Shown here: one piece after another, positions 9,590 to 19,954 of the stretch
Numbering within the stretch: the stretch's first letter is position 1
Layout of the letters: each line of letters starts with the position of its first letter
Source: Aselliscus stoliczkanus
Lineage: Eukaryota; Chordata; Mammalia; Chiroptera; Hipposideridae
Assembly (NCBI GenBank): GCA_033961575.1
Contig: CM066736.1
Coordinates: 81,306,852-81,370,851, forward strand
Direction: 5' to 3'
Length of the DNA stretch: 64,000 bases
Position numbers and translations under genes: made by a program
Notes under the pieces: generated by a model
The model's database searches: none
Told to the model about the DNA's origin: nothing
Seen by the model: the letters and a program-made list of their open reading frames with translations, nothing else

Positions 9590-9790
9590 GCCCCTGCTAA
9601 ACAGCTTAAGTGCAAGATATCATTTCACCTTCAGAGTATAACTATGTCCCAGCTTTTTATCCCTATTTTATAGACAAGGAAATGAAGTCATAAGAGAGTA
9701 AGTAACTGCTAGCTAATAAGTGACAGAGTCAGAATTTGAGCCTGGGTGTCTGTCTCCAGAGTCTGAGATCCTAACCATTTGTTTATTCAT
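9590..9790 (-). mobile_element. MIR SINE fragment, nearly full length
   Basis: One of the clearest MIRs here. Plus-strand blocks run CCTATTTTATAGACAAGGAA, ATGAAGTCATAAGAGAGTAA, GTAACTGCTAGCTAATAAGT, GACAGAGTCAGAATTTGAGC, CTGGGTGTCTGTCTCCAGAG and ATCCTAACCATTT. This follows the inverted MIR from 3' half through core to tRNA-related head. Confidence 0.8.
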
Positions 9791-10008
9791 CAACTGTGCA
9801 TTGATCTACAACTCTTTGCCAAGAACTTGGCTAGAAGCTAGGGATAAGGAATTGAACAACACATATGCAGCCTATATATTACATGTAACAAAACCTATGC
9901 TGTGTATTTACAGATTGACAATGTCCAGGTACAAAATTATATTGAAGAAAGTTTCACTGATGCCAGGATGTCAGCAATTAACCCCGGAGCTAATTAATTT
10001 CCCAACTG

Positions 10009-10091
10009 TTGGGTTGTCGAAAAAGTTATGACATATTTTTTTCTATGTTTTTCGTTGCAAAAATGTGTCATGAATTTTCCCGACAACTCAA
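10009..10091. mobile_element. 83 bp palindromic mariner MITE (copy 2)
   Basis: It runs from TTGGGTTGTCGAAAAAGTTA to ATGAATTTTCCCGACAACTC plus AA, with TA downstream at 10092-10093 and a mutated TG upstream. The asymmetric centre (TTTTCGTTGCAAAAATG) shows it is inverted relative to copies 1 and 3. It is a self-complementary element without coding capacity. Confidence 0.85.
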
Positions 10092-10094
10092 TAA

Positions 10095-10915
10095 AATGAC
10101 TTGGAGTGGCAGACCCAGCACCAACTCATAGATTCTGCTTCCCTCCTAGAATTGATCAAACAAAAGGGGCAAATGAAGGCCTGTTGCTTATGTAATTTTT
10201 GAAGCTTTTATGCAATTCTTTTTGCAACCTCAGGAGAAAAAAAAAGAACACCAAATTACACCTCACTATATTCTTCTGAGAAATGAAAGATAATTTAATA
10301 GTAGTTACCACTTGAAAAGTCCTACTTACAGATAAACTGAATAGATGAATAAGATAGAATTATGTACAACTTATGTTTATCGTGACCTTGAGTGGGTATC
10401 TCATAGATGGCCTTGAGTCCTTATTCTCAAACTTGGCATAGGAAGAGAAAAAATTATGGATTTTGAAGTGGCTTCAGGGTAGGGTTGTCAAACAAAGTAC
10501 ATACACATCAGTTAAATTTGAATTTCAGATAAACAATAAATAAATTTCTAGTGCAAGTGTATCTCAAATATTGCATGGGACATACTTTCACAACATCTTT
10601 TTTTTTTTTATTGAATTTCAAATTTAGCTTGATGCATTGTATTTTTATTTGCTAAATCTGGCAACTCTACTTCAGGGGTCCCTATACTTGGTATTGCAAG
10701 CCTGGCTTTGCAGGACTAGGACAAATTCTGTCCTCTAGAAGTGCTTTTATTACTTTTCTATCTAATAAATGTTTAATAAGGTCTACTGTGTATGTGATAG
10801 AATTAGAGGTAGATGTGTATATTGATAGTTATAGATGATTATAATGTAAGGTGGAATATATTATGAAAGTCAAGAAGTGAGTCGAAGCAATTAAATTGAC
10901 CATGAGATGACCAGT
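10095..10915. other. AT-rich non-coding DNA, nothing recognised
   Basis: Low-complexity AT-rich DNA including short A and T runs near 10239 and 10600. No repeat or gene is called. Confidence 0.4.
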
Positions 10916-10919
10916 ATTT

Positions 10920-11140
10920 ATAAAGCTCTATTCTCTGTGCAGACACTGTGTTGAGTACTTAGATGCAATCTCTCACTAGATTTTCCCAGCAACCCTACAG
11001 AGCAAATGCATTTCATATTATGGAGGAACTGAGATGTATGACTTAGAGATGCTAAGTAAATTAAACGAGCACATATGGATGGTACGTGGCAGAGCCAGAA
11101 TCAAGGCTGTGGTCTGTTTAATGCCAGAGTTTGAGCTTTC
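10920..11140 (-). mobile_element. MIR SINE fragment, nearly full length
   Basis: Inverted MIR: CTGTGCAGACACTGTGTTGA, then AATCTCTCACTAGATTTTCC, CAGCAACCCTACAGAGCAAA, ATTATGGAGGAACTGAGATG, AGATGCTAAGTAAATTAAAC, GGTACGTGGCAGAGCCAGAA and TTTAATGCCAGAGTTTGAGC follow the expected order. Confidence 0.75.
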
Positions 11141-11144
11141 ATCC

Positions 11145-11565
11145 ATATAGTTCCACTAAAATGGCACTGGGTAAATACAGTTGTCCAGGAAAAGCTCGCT
11201 TATGAATGTGCCTTGAGTTATATTTTATAGTGCAACTAGGGAGTGACCAGATGGACAAAATGGATGGTGGAAGTAAGGAGTGTCTTTCTGAGGAAACCCC
11301 ATGCCTGAAGAGTTGGGGCACATACGAAGAAAGACAAGAAATGAGGACAGAAATACGAGGAGGAAGCCAGACAATGTTAGTTTGGGTATTCACCTGTTTA
11401 AGAAATACTTCATGGTTATTCCATCTTGGACAAATATTGATAATTTCTCTTTATAGAGAACCACAAGTTAGCATCACTTTCATTTTAAGAATAAGCATAT
11501 AATAAAATCAAATACTTAAAAAAAATAATGGGTTCTCCCCAATGCAAAGATAATAGCAAATAAAG
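11145..11565. other. Non-coding DNA; diverged repeat possible
   Basis: Open frames on both strands at 11139-11502 (84-98 codons) show no recognisable domain. CCAGGAAAAGCTCGCTTATG near 11187 and GAATGTGCCTTGAGTTATAT might be a very old repeat, but I cannot name it. Confidence 0.3.
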
Positions 11566-11569
11566 ATAG

Positions 11570-11837
11570 TATGTTCCCTCTATGCCCATTTTACTGAGTT
11601 TTTCTCATAAATTAATGCTAAATTTTGTCAAATGTTTTTCTACATCTATTGATATGATTATATTATTTTTTATTAGTATCAGGTGTACCAATCAACACAG
11701 TGATCAGATATTTATATACCTTACACAGTAATAACCCCAATAAGTCTATTAGCCATATGAAACTGTACATAATTAATAGAATATCATTGACTATATTCAC
11801 TAAGCTGTACTGTATATTCCCATGACTATTTTTTTTA
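11570..11837 (-). mobile_element. L1 fragments: ORF2 piece and old 3' UTR
   Basis: TGTCAAATGTTTTTCTACAT followed by CTATTGATATGATTAT (11627-11662) is a well-known stretch of inverted L1 ORF2. It is followed by GTATCAGGTGTACCAATCAA and blocks such as ATTGACTATATTCACTAAGC, which are a diverged inverted L1 3' UTR. These abut the larger L1 that starts near 11838 and are probably a separate, older insertion. Confidence 0.65.
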
Positions 11838-11869
11838 AATTACAGTTGACATTCAATATTATTTATATT

Positions 11870-12009
11870 GTGGCCGGCCGAGTGGCTCAGTTGGTTAAAA
11901 GCTCGTTCAAAAGTGTGAGCTCTGAGCAACAGGTTGCTGGTTGGATGCCCAGCCCGAGCTGAGCAGCCGCTGAGTTGCCAACAGGTGGCAGGATGGCTCA
12001 GCTATAAAG

Positions 12010-12052
<43 letters not shown>

Positions 12053-12057
12053 AACAA
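11870..12057 (+). mobile_element. VES-type tRNA-derived SINE with (AAAT)n tail
   Basis: The head GGCCGGCCGAGTGGCTCAGT with GTGGCTCAGTTGGTT matches a tRNA A box, and GGTTGGATGCC resembles a B box (canonical GGTTCGANNCC). The 3' end is a long AAAT repeat (12009-12053). It is flanked by a duplication of AATATTATTTATATT (11855-11869) and AATATTATTTTATATT (12058-12073), one base different in length. The SINE therefore landed in the L1 3' UTR after that L1 was in place. SINEs of this kind are known from bats as VES. Confidence 0.85.
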
Positions 12058-12604
12058 AATATTATTTTATATTAGTTTCAGATGTACAGCACAGTAGTTA
12101 GACATTTATATAATTTAAGAAGTTATCCCCCAAATAAGTGTAGTACCCCTCTGATACTATACATAGTTTTTACAGTATTATTGACTATATTCCCCATACT
12201 ATATTTTACATCCCCATGACTCTTTTGAAACTACCAATTTGTACTTCTTAATCCCTTTACCTTTTTCATTCAGCCCTTTAAAACACCTCCCCTGTAGTAC
12301 TTATCAGTTTATTCTCTGTATCTATGGATCTTTTTCTATTTTGTTTGTTCATTTGTTCTGTTGTTTACATTCCACATATTATTGAGATCATATGACATTT
12401 GTTTTTCTCTGTCTGGCTTATTTTTCTTAACATATTACCCTCTAGGTTCATCCATGTGTCATGAATGCTAAAATGTCATTACTTTTTATGGCAAAGTAAT
12501 ATTTCTTTGCATATATACACCACAAATTTTTTTTTCAGTCATCTTTTGATGGACACTTAGGTTGTTTCCATAACTTGGCTATTGTAAATAGCACTACAGT
12601 GAAA

Positions 12605-12623
12605 ATATATATATATATGTATA

Positions 12624-12676
<53 letters not shown>
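12605..12676. repeat. (TA)n microsatellite
   Basis: Alternating TA with occasional TG steps, inside the L1 ORF2 3' region. The hydrophobic-looking open frame across it (12575-12763) is only the translated TA repeat. Confidence 0.95.
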
Positions 12677-12678
<2 letters not shown>

Positions 12679-14122
12679 CAAATTAGTGTTTTGGATTTCT
12701 TTGGGTAAATACTCAGTAGTAGAATTGCTGGATCATAAGATAGTTCTATTTTTAATATTATGAAGAACCTCCATACTGTTTTCCACAGTGGCTGCACCAT
12801 TTTGCAGTCCCCCCAACAACATACAAAGGTTTCCTTTTCTTGACATCTTCACCAACACTTGTTGTTTGTTGATTTATTGATGATGGCTATTCTGACAGGT
12901 GTGAGGTGATATCTCATTGTGGTTTTTATTTGCATTTCCCTGATGATTAGTGACACTGCACATCTTTCATATGTCTATTGGTCACCTGTATTTCCTATTT
13001 AGAGAAATGCCTACCCAGGTCCTCTGCACATTCGTTAATTTGATGTTTTTTTCGGTGTTGAGTTGTATGAGTTTTTGTTTGTTGTTTTGTTTGTTTTTTA
13101 ATGGATTTTGGATATTAACCCCTTATCAGATATACCATTGGCAAATATTTTCTTCCATTCAGTAGGTTGTCTTTTTGTTTTGTTGATGAAAGTTTCCTTG
13201 GCTGTACAAAAAGTGTTTAGTTTGATTTAGCCCCATATATTTTTTCTTTTGTTTCCATTGCCCAAGGAGAGATATAAGGAAACAAAACAAAACAAAACAA
13301 AAAAACAAAAAAAAGCATTAGCCATGTCAGAGCCATGTCAGAGAGTTTACTGTATGTTTTCTTCTAGGAGTTTTATAGTTTAGGGTCTTACATTTAAGTA
13401 TTAAATCCATTTTGAGTTTATTTTTGTATATGGTGTGAGGAGGTGGTCCAGTTTCATTTCTTTGCATGTATTTGTCCAGTTATCCCAACACTGTTTTTTG
13501 AATAGACTGTCTTTATCCCATTGTGTATTCATTCTTACCTCCTTTGTAATAGATTAAAGGACCATACAGCTGTGAGTTCATTTCTGGGCTCTCTACTCAA
13601 TTCCATTGATCTATGTATCTGTTTTAATAGAAGCACCATATTGTTTTGATTATTATAGCCTTGTAGTGTAGTTTGATATCAGGTAGCATGCTACCTCCAA
13701 TATTGTTCTTTCTCAATATTGCTTTGGCTATTCTGGTTTTTGTGGTTCCATATAAATTTTAGGATGATCTGTTGAAGTTCTGTGAAAAAAAGCCATTGAT
13801 ATTTTGATAGGGATTGCATTAAATTTATAGATTACTTTGGGTAGTACAGATATTTTAACAATGTTAATTCTTCCTATCCATGAGCATAGTATTTGCTTCC
13901 TTTTATTTATATCTTCTTCAGTTCCTTTCTTTAATGTCTTATATTTTTTTCCAAGAGCAGTTCTTTTATTTCCTTGCTTAAATGTATTCCTAGGTATTTA
14001 TTTTTCTGATGCAATTGTAAATGGGGTTTTTCTTAAATTTTCTTTCTAATAGTTCATTATTGGTGTATAAAAATATAAGCAATTTCTGAATATTAATTTT
14101 GCATCCTGCTACTTTATCAAAT

Positions 14123-14386
14123 TCATCTATCACTTTTAATAGTATTTTTGGTGGAATCTTTTGTGTTATCTATATATAGTATCATGTCATCTGCAAATAA
14201 TGACAGTTTTACTTCTTCCTTTCCAATTTGGATGGCTTTTATTTCTTTTTCTTGTGCCATTGCTGTGGCTAGGACTCCCAGAACTCTGTTGAATAAAAGT
14301 GGTAAAAGTGGGCACTCTTGTTTTGTTCCTGATCTTAAGGTGAATGCTTTTAGCTTTTCCTGTTGAATATGATATGGGTTTGTCAT
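14123..14386 (-). pseudogene. L1 ORF2 reverse-transcriptase remnant (catalytic block)
   Basis: An 87-codon minus-strand frame retains the L1 reverse-transcriptase core. The FADDM catalytic box is at residues 64-68 (DNA 14183-14197), preceded by a degraded [16 protein letters not shown] stretch (residues 18-33) corresponding to the RT motif before the active site. The usual length of ORF2 protein is about 1,275 residues, so this is a small surviving window of a decayed gene. In life it would have copied L1 RNA by target-primed reverse transcription. Confidence 0.85.
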
Positions 14387-14617
14387 ATATGACCTTTATG
14401 ATGTTGAACTATGTTCTCTCTCTTCCCATGTAACTGAGCATTTTTATCATAAATGGATGCTGGGTTTTGTCCAGCACTTTTTCTGCATCTATTGATTTGA
14501 TCATATGATTTTAATTTTTTATTTTTTTGTACTGTTGATTGATTTGCAGATATTGAACAAAACTTGCATACCAGAAATGAATCCCACTTGATTATGGCAT
14601 ATGATTTTTTAATGAAT

Positions 14618-14812
14618 TCAGTTTGCTAATGTTTTGTTGAGGTTTTTTGCATCTATGTTCATGAGGGATATAGGACTATAATTTTCTTTTTTTGTAATGT
14701 CTTTGTATGGTTTTAAAATCAGGATAATGGTGACGTTATAGAATGAGTTTGGAAGCCTCCCCTCCTCTTGAATTTTTGGAATAGTTTCAGAAGAATAGGT
14801 GTTAAGTTTCAT
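14618..14812 (-). pseudogene. L1 ORF2 reverse-transcriptase remnant (N-terminal RT motifs)
   Basis: A 64-codon minus-strand frame includes [19 protein letters not shown] and [16 protein letters not shown] (residues 20-38 and 46-61), the L1 RT motifs upstream of the catalytic box (family form [10 protein letters not shown]). It lies 5' of the FADDM remnant at the expected distance, but stops and shifts separate the two pieces. Confidence 0.85.
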
Positions 14813-15214
14813 TTTTATTACTATTATTATTTTTTAATGTTTGGTAAAATTCATCTGTGAATCCATCTAGTCTAGGACTTTTGTTTATTGGGATTTTGTG
14901 TATTATGGATTAAATTTCATTAGGATTAATCGATTGGTTCAGATTTTTCTGTTTCTTCTTTAATCAGCCTAGGAAGATGGTATGCTTCTAGGAATTTATC
15001 CATTTCTTCCAGACTGTCTAAGTTGTTAGCATATAATTGTTAATAGTATTTTCTTTCTTTTTATTTATTTCTGTGATGTAAGTTGTAACTTCTCTTCCAT
15101 TGCTGATTTAATTTATTTGAGTCCTCTCTCTGTTTTTCTTGATGAGGCTGATTAAAAATTTATTAATTTTTGTTTATCTTTCCAAAGAACTGACTCTTGG
15201 TTTCGTTGATCTTT

Positions 15215-15252
15215 TGTATGTATGTATGTATGTATGTATGTATGTATGTATT
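15215..15252. repeat. (TGTA)n microsatellite
   Basis: About nine tetranucleotide units inside the minus-strand L1 ORF2 sequence. Confidence 0.95.
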
Positions 15253-15594
15253 TAATTATTTTTTTAGCCTCTATTTTGTTTATTTCTATGCTTTATCATT
15301 TAATTCCATCTACTCACTTTGGGCTTTGTTTGCTGTTGTTTTTCCAGTTCCCTTAGATGTCAAGTTAGATTGTTTATTTGAGACTTTTCTTGTTTCTTGA
15401 GGTAGGCCTTCATTGGTGTGAATTTGCCTGTGATGACTGCTTTCATTGTGTCCCATGTTTTTTCATTTTTGTTTGTCTCAAGGTATCTTTTGATCTCTTC
15501 ATTGATCTCATCGTTAATCCATAGTGTTTAGTAACATGGTGTTCAGCCTCCATGTATTTGTGTGTTTTTTAGTTTTTTTTCTTGTAATTGATTT

Positions 15595-15804
15595 CTAGTT
15601 CATACCATTGTGATCAGAGAAGACCGTTGAGATGACTTCAGTCTTCTTAAATTTATTGAGACATTTTTTGTGACATAACATGTGGTCTATCTTGGAAAAT
15701 GTCCTATGGCACTTGTAAAGAATGTATGTTCTCCTGCTTTGATGGTGAAAGGCTCTAAAATTATCAATTAAATCCACCTGGTCCAGTGTGTCATTTAAGG
15801 CCAC
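15595..15804 (-). pseudogene. L1 ORF2 endonuclease remnant
   Basis: A 69-codon minus-strand frame retains the C-terminal part of the L1 AP-like endonuclease: LNDTLDQVDLID (residues 3-14), FSKIDHML (36-43) and SDHNGM (63-68). The SDH motif carries the conserved catalytic aspartate and histidine of this nuclease family. It is upstream of the RT remnants in the reading direction, as expected for ORF2. Confidence 0.85.
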
Positions 15805-16375
15805 TGTTCCCTTGTTGATTTTCTATCTGGAAGATCTGTCCATTGTAGTCAATGTGGTATTAAACTCCTCTACTATGACTGTTTTGCTCTCTATTTCTCC
15901 CTTTATGCCGGTCAAAATTTATTTTATATATTTAAGAGCTCCTATGTTTGGTGCATGGATGTTTACTAGGGTTATGTCCTCTTGTTGGATTAACCCCTTT
16001 ATCATTATATAATGCCTCTTTGTCTCTTCTTACACTCTTTGTTTTATTTAGCCTGATACAAATATTGCTACTCTAGCTTTTTGTTTATTTGTTTCCATTT
16101 ATGTGAAATATCTTTTTCCATCCCTTTAATTTCAATCTACGTGTGTCTTTTGATCTGAGGTAGGCCTCGTGTAGACAGCATATGTGTGGTCATGTTTTCT
16201 TATCCATTCAGCTATCCTGTTTCTCTTGATTGGAACATTTAATCTATTTACATTTAGAATGGTGATTGATGGGCACATAGTTATCATTTTATTATTCATA
16301 TTTTTATCTTCTTTTGTTTATCTCTCTTCTTTTGCTTATTTGTCTCCCTTTGAAATTTATTTATTCATTTCATTT

Positions 16376-16516
16376 CACAAAATAACAAAATGATTAGACA
16401 TTTACATCCTCACAGAGTGATAACCCCCCAAGTCTACTACCCCTCCGACATCATACATTGCTATTACAATGCCATTGACTATATTCCCTATGCTGTTCTT
16501 TATATCCCATGAATGA
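16376..16516 (-). mobile_element. Extra L1 3'-UTR segment inside the L1
   Basis: AATGATTAGACATTTACATC, CAAGTCTACTACCCCTCCGA, CATTGACTATATTCCCTATG and TATATCCCATGAATGAATAT reproduce the inverted L1 3' UTR, although the position corresponds to the 5' part of the host L1. It is best read as a separate, 5'-truncated L1 insertion. Confidence 0.65.
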
Positions 16517-16547
16517 ATATATACATATATATGTATGTGTGTGTGTG

Positions 16548-16600
<53 letters not shown>
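16517..16600. repeat. (TA/TG)n microsatellite
   Basis: Alternating purine-pyrimidine tract of TA with a GTGTGTGTGT patch. It lies between two inverted L1 3'-UTR segments. Confidence 0.9.
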
Positions 16601-16601
<1 letters not shown>

Positions 16602-16748
16602 CATTCAGTATTATTTTGCATTGCTTTCAGGCATACAGCACAGTAGGTAGGCATTTATGTAATCTATGAAGTGATCCCCCATTAAGTTCAGTACTCACCT
16701 GACCCTCTACATAGTCTTTACAACATTATTGATTATATTTCTCATACA
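16601..16748 (-). mobile_element. Second extra L1 3'-UTR segment
   Basis: ACATTCAGTATTATTTTGCA, GGCATACAGCACAGTAGGTA, ATGTAATCTATGAAGTGATC and TTATTGATTATATTTCTCAT are again the inverted L1 3' UTR. This is distinct from the copy at 16376-16516 because the same blocks recur in the same order. Confidence 0.65.
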
Positions 16749-16833
16749 GCACTTCTTGTAATGCTGGTTTAGTGGCAATGAATTCCTTTAGCTTTTCTTG
16801 TCTGGGAAACTCTTTATCTCTCCTTCAATTTTA

Positions 16834-16966
16834 TTTGTTTTTTTTTTTTTGTTTTTGTTTTTTGTGTTTTTTTGAGGGCAGTGTCACTGGCCCTCATATG
16901 TGGGACCCGAACTGGGGCCGCTGGCTTCCCAAGCCAGTGCTTAACCACTGCGCCATTCGGCGGGCC
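16834..16966 (-). mobile_element. Rhin-1-like short SINE with 16 bp target duplication
   Basis: Minus-strand SINE with a tRNA-like head (plus strand: GCTTAACCACTGCGCCATTC and CGGCGGGCC at the 5' end of the element) and a GAACTGGGGCCGC segment over the B box. The tail is the T-rich run at 16834-16873. It is flanked by a perfect 16 bp duplication, CTCTCCTTCAATTTTA, at 16818-16833 and 16967-16982, which proves insertion by target-primed retrotransposition into the older L1. Confidence 0.9.
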
Positions 16967-17399
16967 CTCTCCTTCAATTTTAAGTGATAGCTTTGCTGTG
17001 TAGATTTCTTCAACTTGAAAGTTGTTGTTTGATTCTTTTTGATAGTTTTAATTTTTTGGTAAAGTAAATCTTTTGTTTACTGATTTTATTTCTGAGTTCA
17101 TTGAACTGCCTTTCTGGGTTTTCTTATATCTTCTTGAGTTTTTTTCAGAACTGCAACCTTGAATTCATTGTAATTTAAATCAGTCTTCCATGTCTTTATG
17201 TTTATTTTGTGGAGTTTTTTCATTTTCTTTCTGAACTACCTTTTTACCTGGTTATTTATAGTGCTTGATGGATTACTTCTCTGTCTGGACATTTGAGGGA
17301 ATGAAATCTTCTGATTTTTTAAATGTTTTCTCTTTTAACTGTTCAGCAGTTTGGTAAGTAGAGGTCTTTTTATGTTTATTTCTAGTAGATAGTTCTGTA

Positions 17400-18290
17400 G
17401 CTTAAGTTTTTGTTTTCTTTTATCTGCAACACTTGGTCTTCTGGGATCTCTGTGGGATGTTGTTGCCTAGGCTGTGAAAATGCCCTGTATTTTCTGAAGA
17501 GGTGGGCATTCTCTTTACCACATGGTTTCCTCAGTCTGGGGGCACTACCAGCATGGTGAGTTATGGTGGGCTATGGATGTACTGAACTGTGTGTTCCTGA
17601 CACCTCTTTCCTGCAACCAGGAGTCACAAGCCAGCTTGCTCTGTTTGGAATGTCTCAGTTGTCTCTACCATGTTTTGCCATGATGGGTGAGGGAGAGGTG
17701 AGTGGGGGAAAGCAGGTTCACACATTTGTAGCACTGCTCTTTTCAGTGAGTTCAACAACAATGAGTATAGTCCACTTAGGCTAGAAAGTTGCTTCTGCCC
17801 ATTTGCAGTTTTCCCAGTGAGGGCTGTATTGTCAGGTATGCCACAGGAGGGTGGCATGGGGTGGGGGTGGGTAGTTCCTGCAGTGGTGATAGTGGTTTCT
17901 TGATCAGTGCTACCCTTTGCAGCACTTCTCATCCCCTGATCCTGGATTCAGCCTCAATGTATACTGGCCACTCAGGCTGGACTGCTGCCTTTGCCTCTCT
18001 GGTCTGCCCACAGGGTGTTGCACCCTAACCTTTTACTATTATCGCATGAGTTGTACCACAAGGAGTGCCAGACTGTGGTTGCCACTCCCATCTCTGACCT
18101 TCCCTTTGTCCTGCCTCCCCTGTTGGCTCAGATATGCCCACATGTGAACCTCTCAGATGTGTTTGTGTGTTGGGCAGGGAATCCTTTGTTGACTTATAAC
18201 TATCTATCTTGTTGCAACTTCAAGGGGAGAAGCCTGGAAATCTTCTCATACCAGCATGATGCTAATGTCATTCAAACAATTCTAATGATA
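17400..18290 (-). mobile_element. L1 5'-UTR-like, GC-richer block
   Basis: The 5' part of the minus-strand L1. It is GC-richer than anything nearby (for example TGGCATGGGGTGGGGGTGGG near 17852), as expected for an L1 5' UTR. Four overlapping open frames on both strands between 17563 and 18305 arise from this composition and show no protein motif. In an active L1 this region would hold the sense promoter (here firing leftward) and an antisense promoter. Confidence 0.5.
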
Positions 18291-18464
18291 GAATGGAAAG
18301 ACTGATTGGACTAAAGAAAGAGTGGCATAACAGAGAAAGGATCTCTACCAAGATAGCATGTTATATAAATGAAAAAAAGTGCCCTACTTTACTACCACAT
18401 CCTGTGTGTTTGCTTATTGTCCTATGTATATAATATCTTAAAAATTTATTACTATTTGAAAGTC

Positions 18465-18910
18465 TAACATGATCTGGTCCTGAATTTTGTCCATCTTCCT
18501 CTTAAGCCAGCGTTTCCCTTCCTTGCCCTGAAGCTGTCACATTTACTTTCTGCCAAATTCTGACCTGGGTGCCTTTACCCTCATTCCCTTGTCAGAAACA
18601 TTTTCCCACTGCTCTTCAAAGTTGGCTTTTTCTCAGTGTATAGATCTCAGTTTAGGTGTTATAACCTTAGAAACACTGTCCTGACCTTTCTGCATAGAGA
18701 AATTGTCCCTATTTTTTGTTCTTTCTGCTTAATTTCTCCCTAGCTGTTATCACAGTTTGTGATATGTTTGTCAACTGATTTAGTTTTTATCTTTAGTACT
18801 AGGTTGTGAGGCCAACATGGAAGGAGCTGTGCTTCCTTGACCATTGAGTATAGCCAGTCCCCTTCAAAGTGCCTGATAGACACTTAGTATTTTAATAGTA
18901 TTTGTTAGAG
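18465..18910 (+). mobile_element. L2 LINE 3'-end fragment
   Basis: A long plus-strand L2 3' region: TGATCTGGTCCTGAATTTTG, CTGAAGCTGTCACATTTACT, a degraded TCAGTTTAGGTGTTATAACC and CACTGTCCTGACCTTTCTGC (L2 TCAAATGTCACCTTCTCAG and CCTTCCCTGACC), then TAGGTTGTGAGGCCAACATG and AAAGTGCCTGATAGACACTT (L2 CTGTAAGCTCCTTGAGGGCA and AGTGCCTGGCACATAGTAG). Confidence 0.7.
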
Positions 18911-18934
18911 AGATAGAAACTGAAGGGGAAAAAA

Positions 18935-19061
18935 AGAAGAAGGAAAGAAGGAAGGAAAGAAGGAAGGGAAGAAGGAAGGAAGGAAGGAAGGAAGGAAGGA
19001 AGGAAGGAAGGAAGGAAGGAAGAAGGAGAAGGAAGGAAGGAAGAAAGGAAGGAAAAGAAAG
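18935..19061. repeat. (GGAA)n microsatellite
   Basis: About 125 bp of GGAA/GAAG repeats with GGGAA and AGAAGG interruptions. It is a homopurine tract on the plus strand, directly 3' of the L2 end. Confidence 0.95.
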
Positions 19062-19064
19062 GCT

Positions 19065-19895
19065 ACAAACTAAAATCAGAAACCCAGAATTGAGAGTCTT
19101 TGTTATTATGTATATTAGTTTCAGAAGAATGCAAAATATACTTATTCATATATGTGCTAATCATAAAATTAAGCTGCTTAGAGCTCCAATTTCCATGATT
19201 GAGATTATCCATTCCTGTTTTGGCATTGTTAGTGTTTTCCAAAAGACAGCTTGCCAATATCTTTTCTTCCTTTTAAAACTAATGGCCTTGTCATCCCCAG
19301 GAGGGGCCTGAGGCTGCTTATGGAGGTATACAGAGGTTTTCACTGGCAGCTACTTGCTATACTGAATATACTTAGCTACCTTGTCAAGTCCTAGAATTGT
19401 TTGATTTCCTGCAGGAAATGTTTGCCTTTGAAAACTCCAGTGGGGAAATAGCTTTTTCACCTCTGCTCAAGAGAATGAGTTTAGCATTGTCTGAAGATGA
19501 GATTCATCCCCTGGAGGAGGTACCAAGCATCTAATGAGCTTAGGAACAAATCAGAAAAACAGCAGGGGGTGTATTTCAACTCCCACCCCTACCTTGATTT
19601 CATAAAAGCCTGTTTTAGATATTTGCATGAGTGAACTATCCATTTAAACTGAGTTTTATATGTATGCTATATTAGATATGTATAACTCTAATGTGGAAAC
19701 ACATCTAGCCATATTATACATTGTGAAAGGTGCATGATTTTGTTTCTTTGGGTGCATTCTATTTAAATATTCATTGATACATAAAAAACAAAACAAAACA
19801 AAAAACAGCAAAAAACAGGTATGTATTTATATCTGTTTCATTTCTAAAATGAACCTTGCTTCTGGTACTGTAAGCCAAAGCATACACTTATAACC
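19065..19895. other. Mostly unique non-coding DNA
   Basis: No named repeat recognised. Around 19285-19560 the composition is more balanced (for example CCCCAGGAGGGGCCTGAGGC near 19296). Short open frames at 19063-19343 overlap on both strands and have no recognisable features. Confidence 0.35.
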
Positions 19896-19901
19896 ATGCA
19901 G

Positions 19902-19949
<48 letters not shown>
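19902..19949. repeat. (CA)n microsatellite
   Basis: About 24 CA units. Confidence 0.95.
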
Positions 19950-19950
<1 letters not shown>

Positions 19951-19954
19951 AGCC

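Larger units (their letters stand above)
11838..18290 (-). mobile_element. Old, near full-length L1 on the minus strand, multiply interrupted
   Basis: Reading right to left, the order is L1 5'-UTR-like sequence (about 17.4-18.29 kb), ORF1/5' region (about 16.75-17.4 kb), ORF2 endonuclease (around 15.6-15.8 kb), reverse transcriptase (around 14.1-14.8 kb), ORF2 C-terminal region and 3' UTR ending in TTACAGTTGACATTCAATAT at about 11841-11860. ORF2 is broken by stops and frameshifts in every frame, so the copy is dead. It is split by a VES-type SINE (11870-12057), a TA repeat, extra L1 3'-UTR sequence (16.38-16.75 kb) and a Rhin-1-like SINE (16834-16966). The 5' limit is approximate. Confidence 0.8.

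Noticed and set aside
14123..15804. Functional L1 ORF2
   Set aside because: The FADDM, SDH and ISLMNIDAK blocks survive, but stops and shifts separate them and the element is interrupted by other insertions. It cannot encode an active protein.
17563..18305. Possible exon cluster (several 70-104 codon frames)
   Set aside because: All lie within the GC-richer 5' part of the minus-strand L1 and occur on both strands. No splice-site pattern connects them.
18935..19061. CRISPR array or satellite DNA
   Set aside because: The tetranucleotide repeat has no spacers, and the context is mammalian. It is a microsatellite.
19902..19949. Coding or structural significance of the CA tract
   Set aside because: Ordinary dinucleotide microsatellite; common in mammalian DNA.
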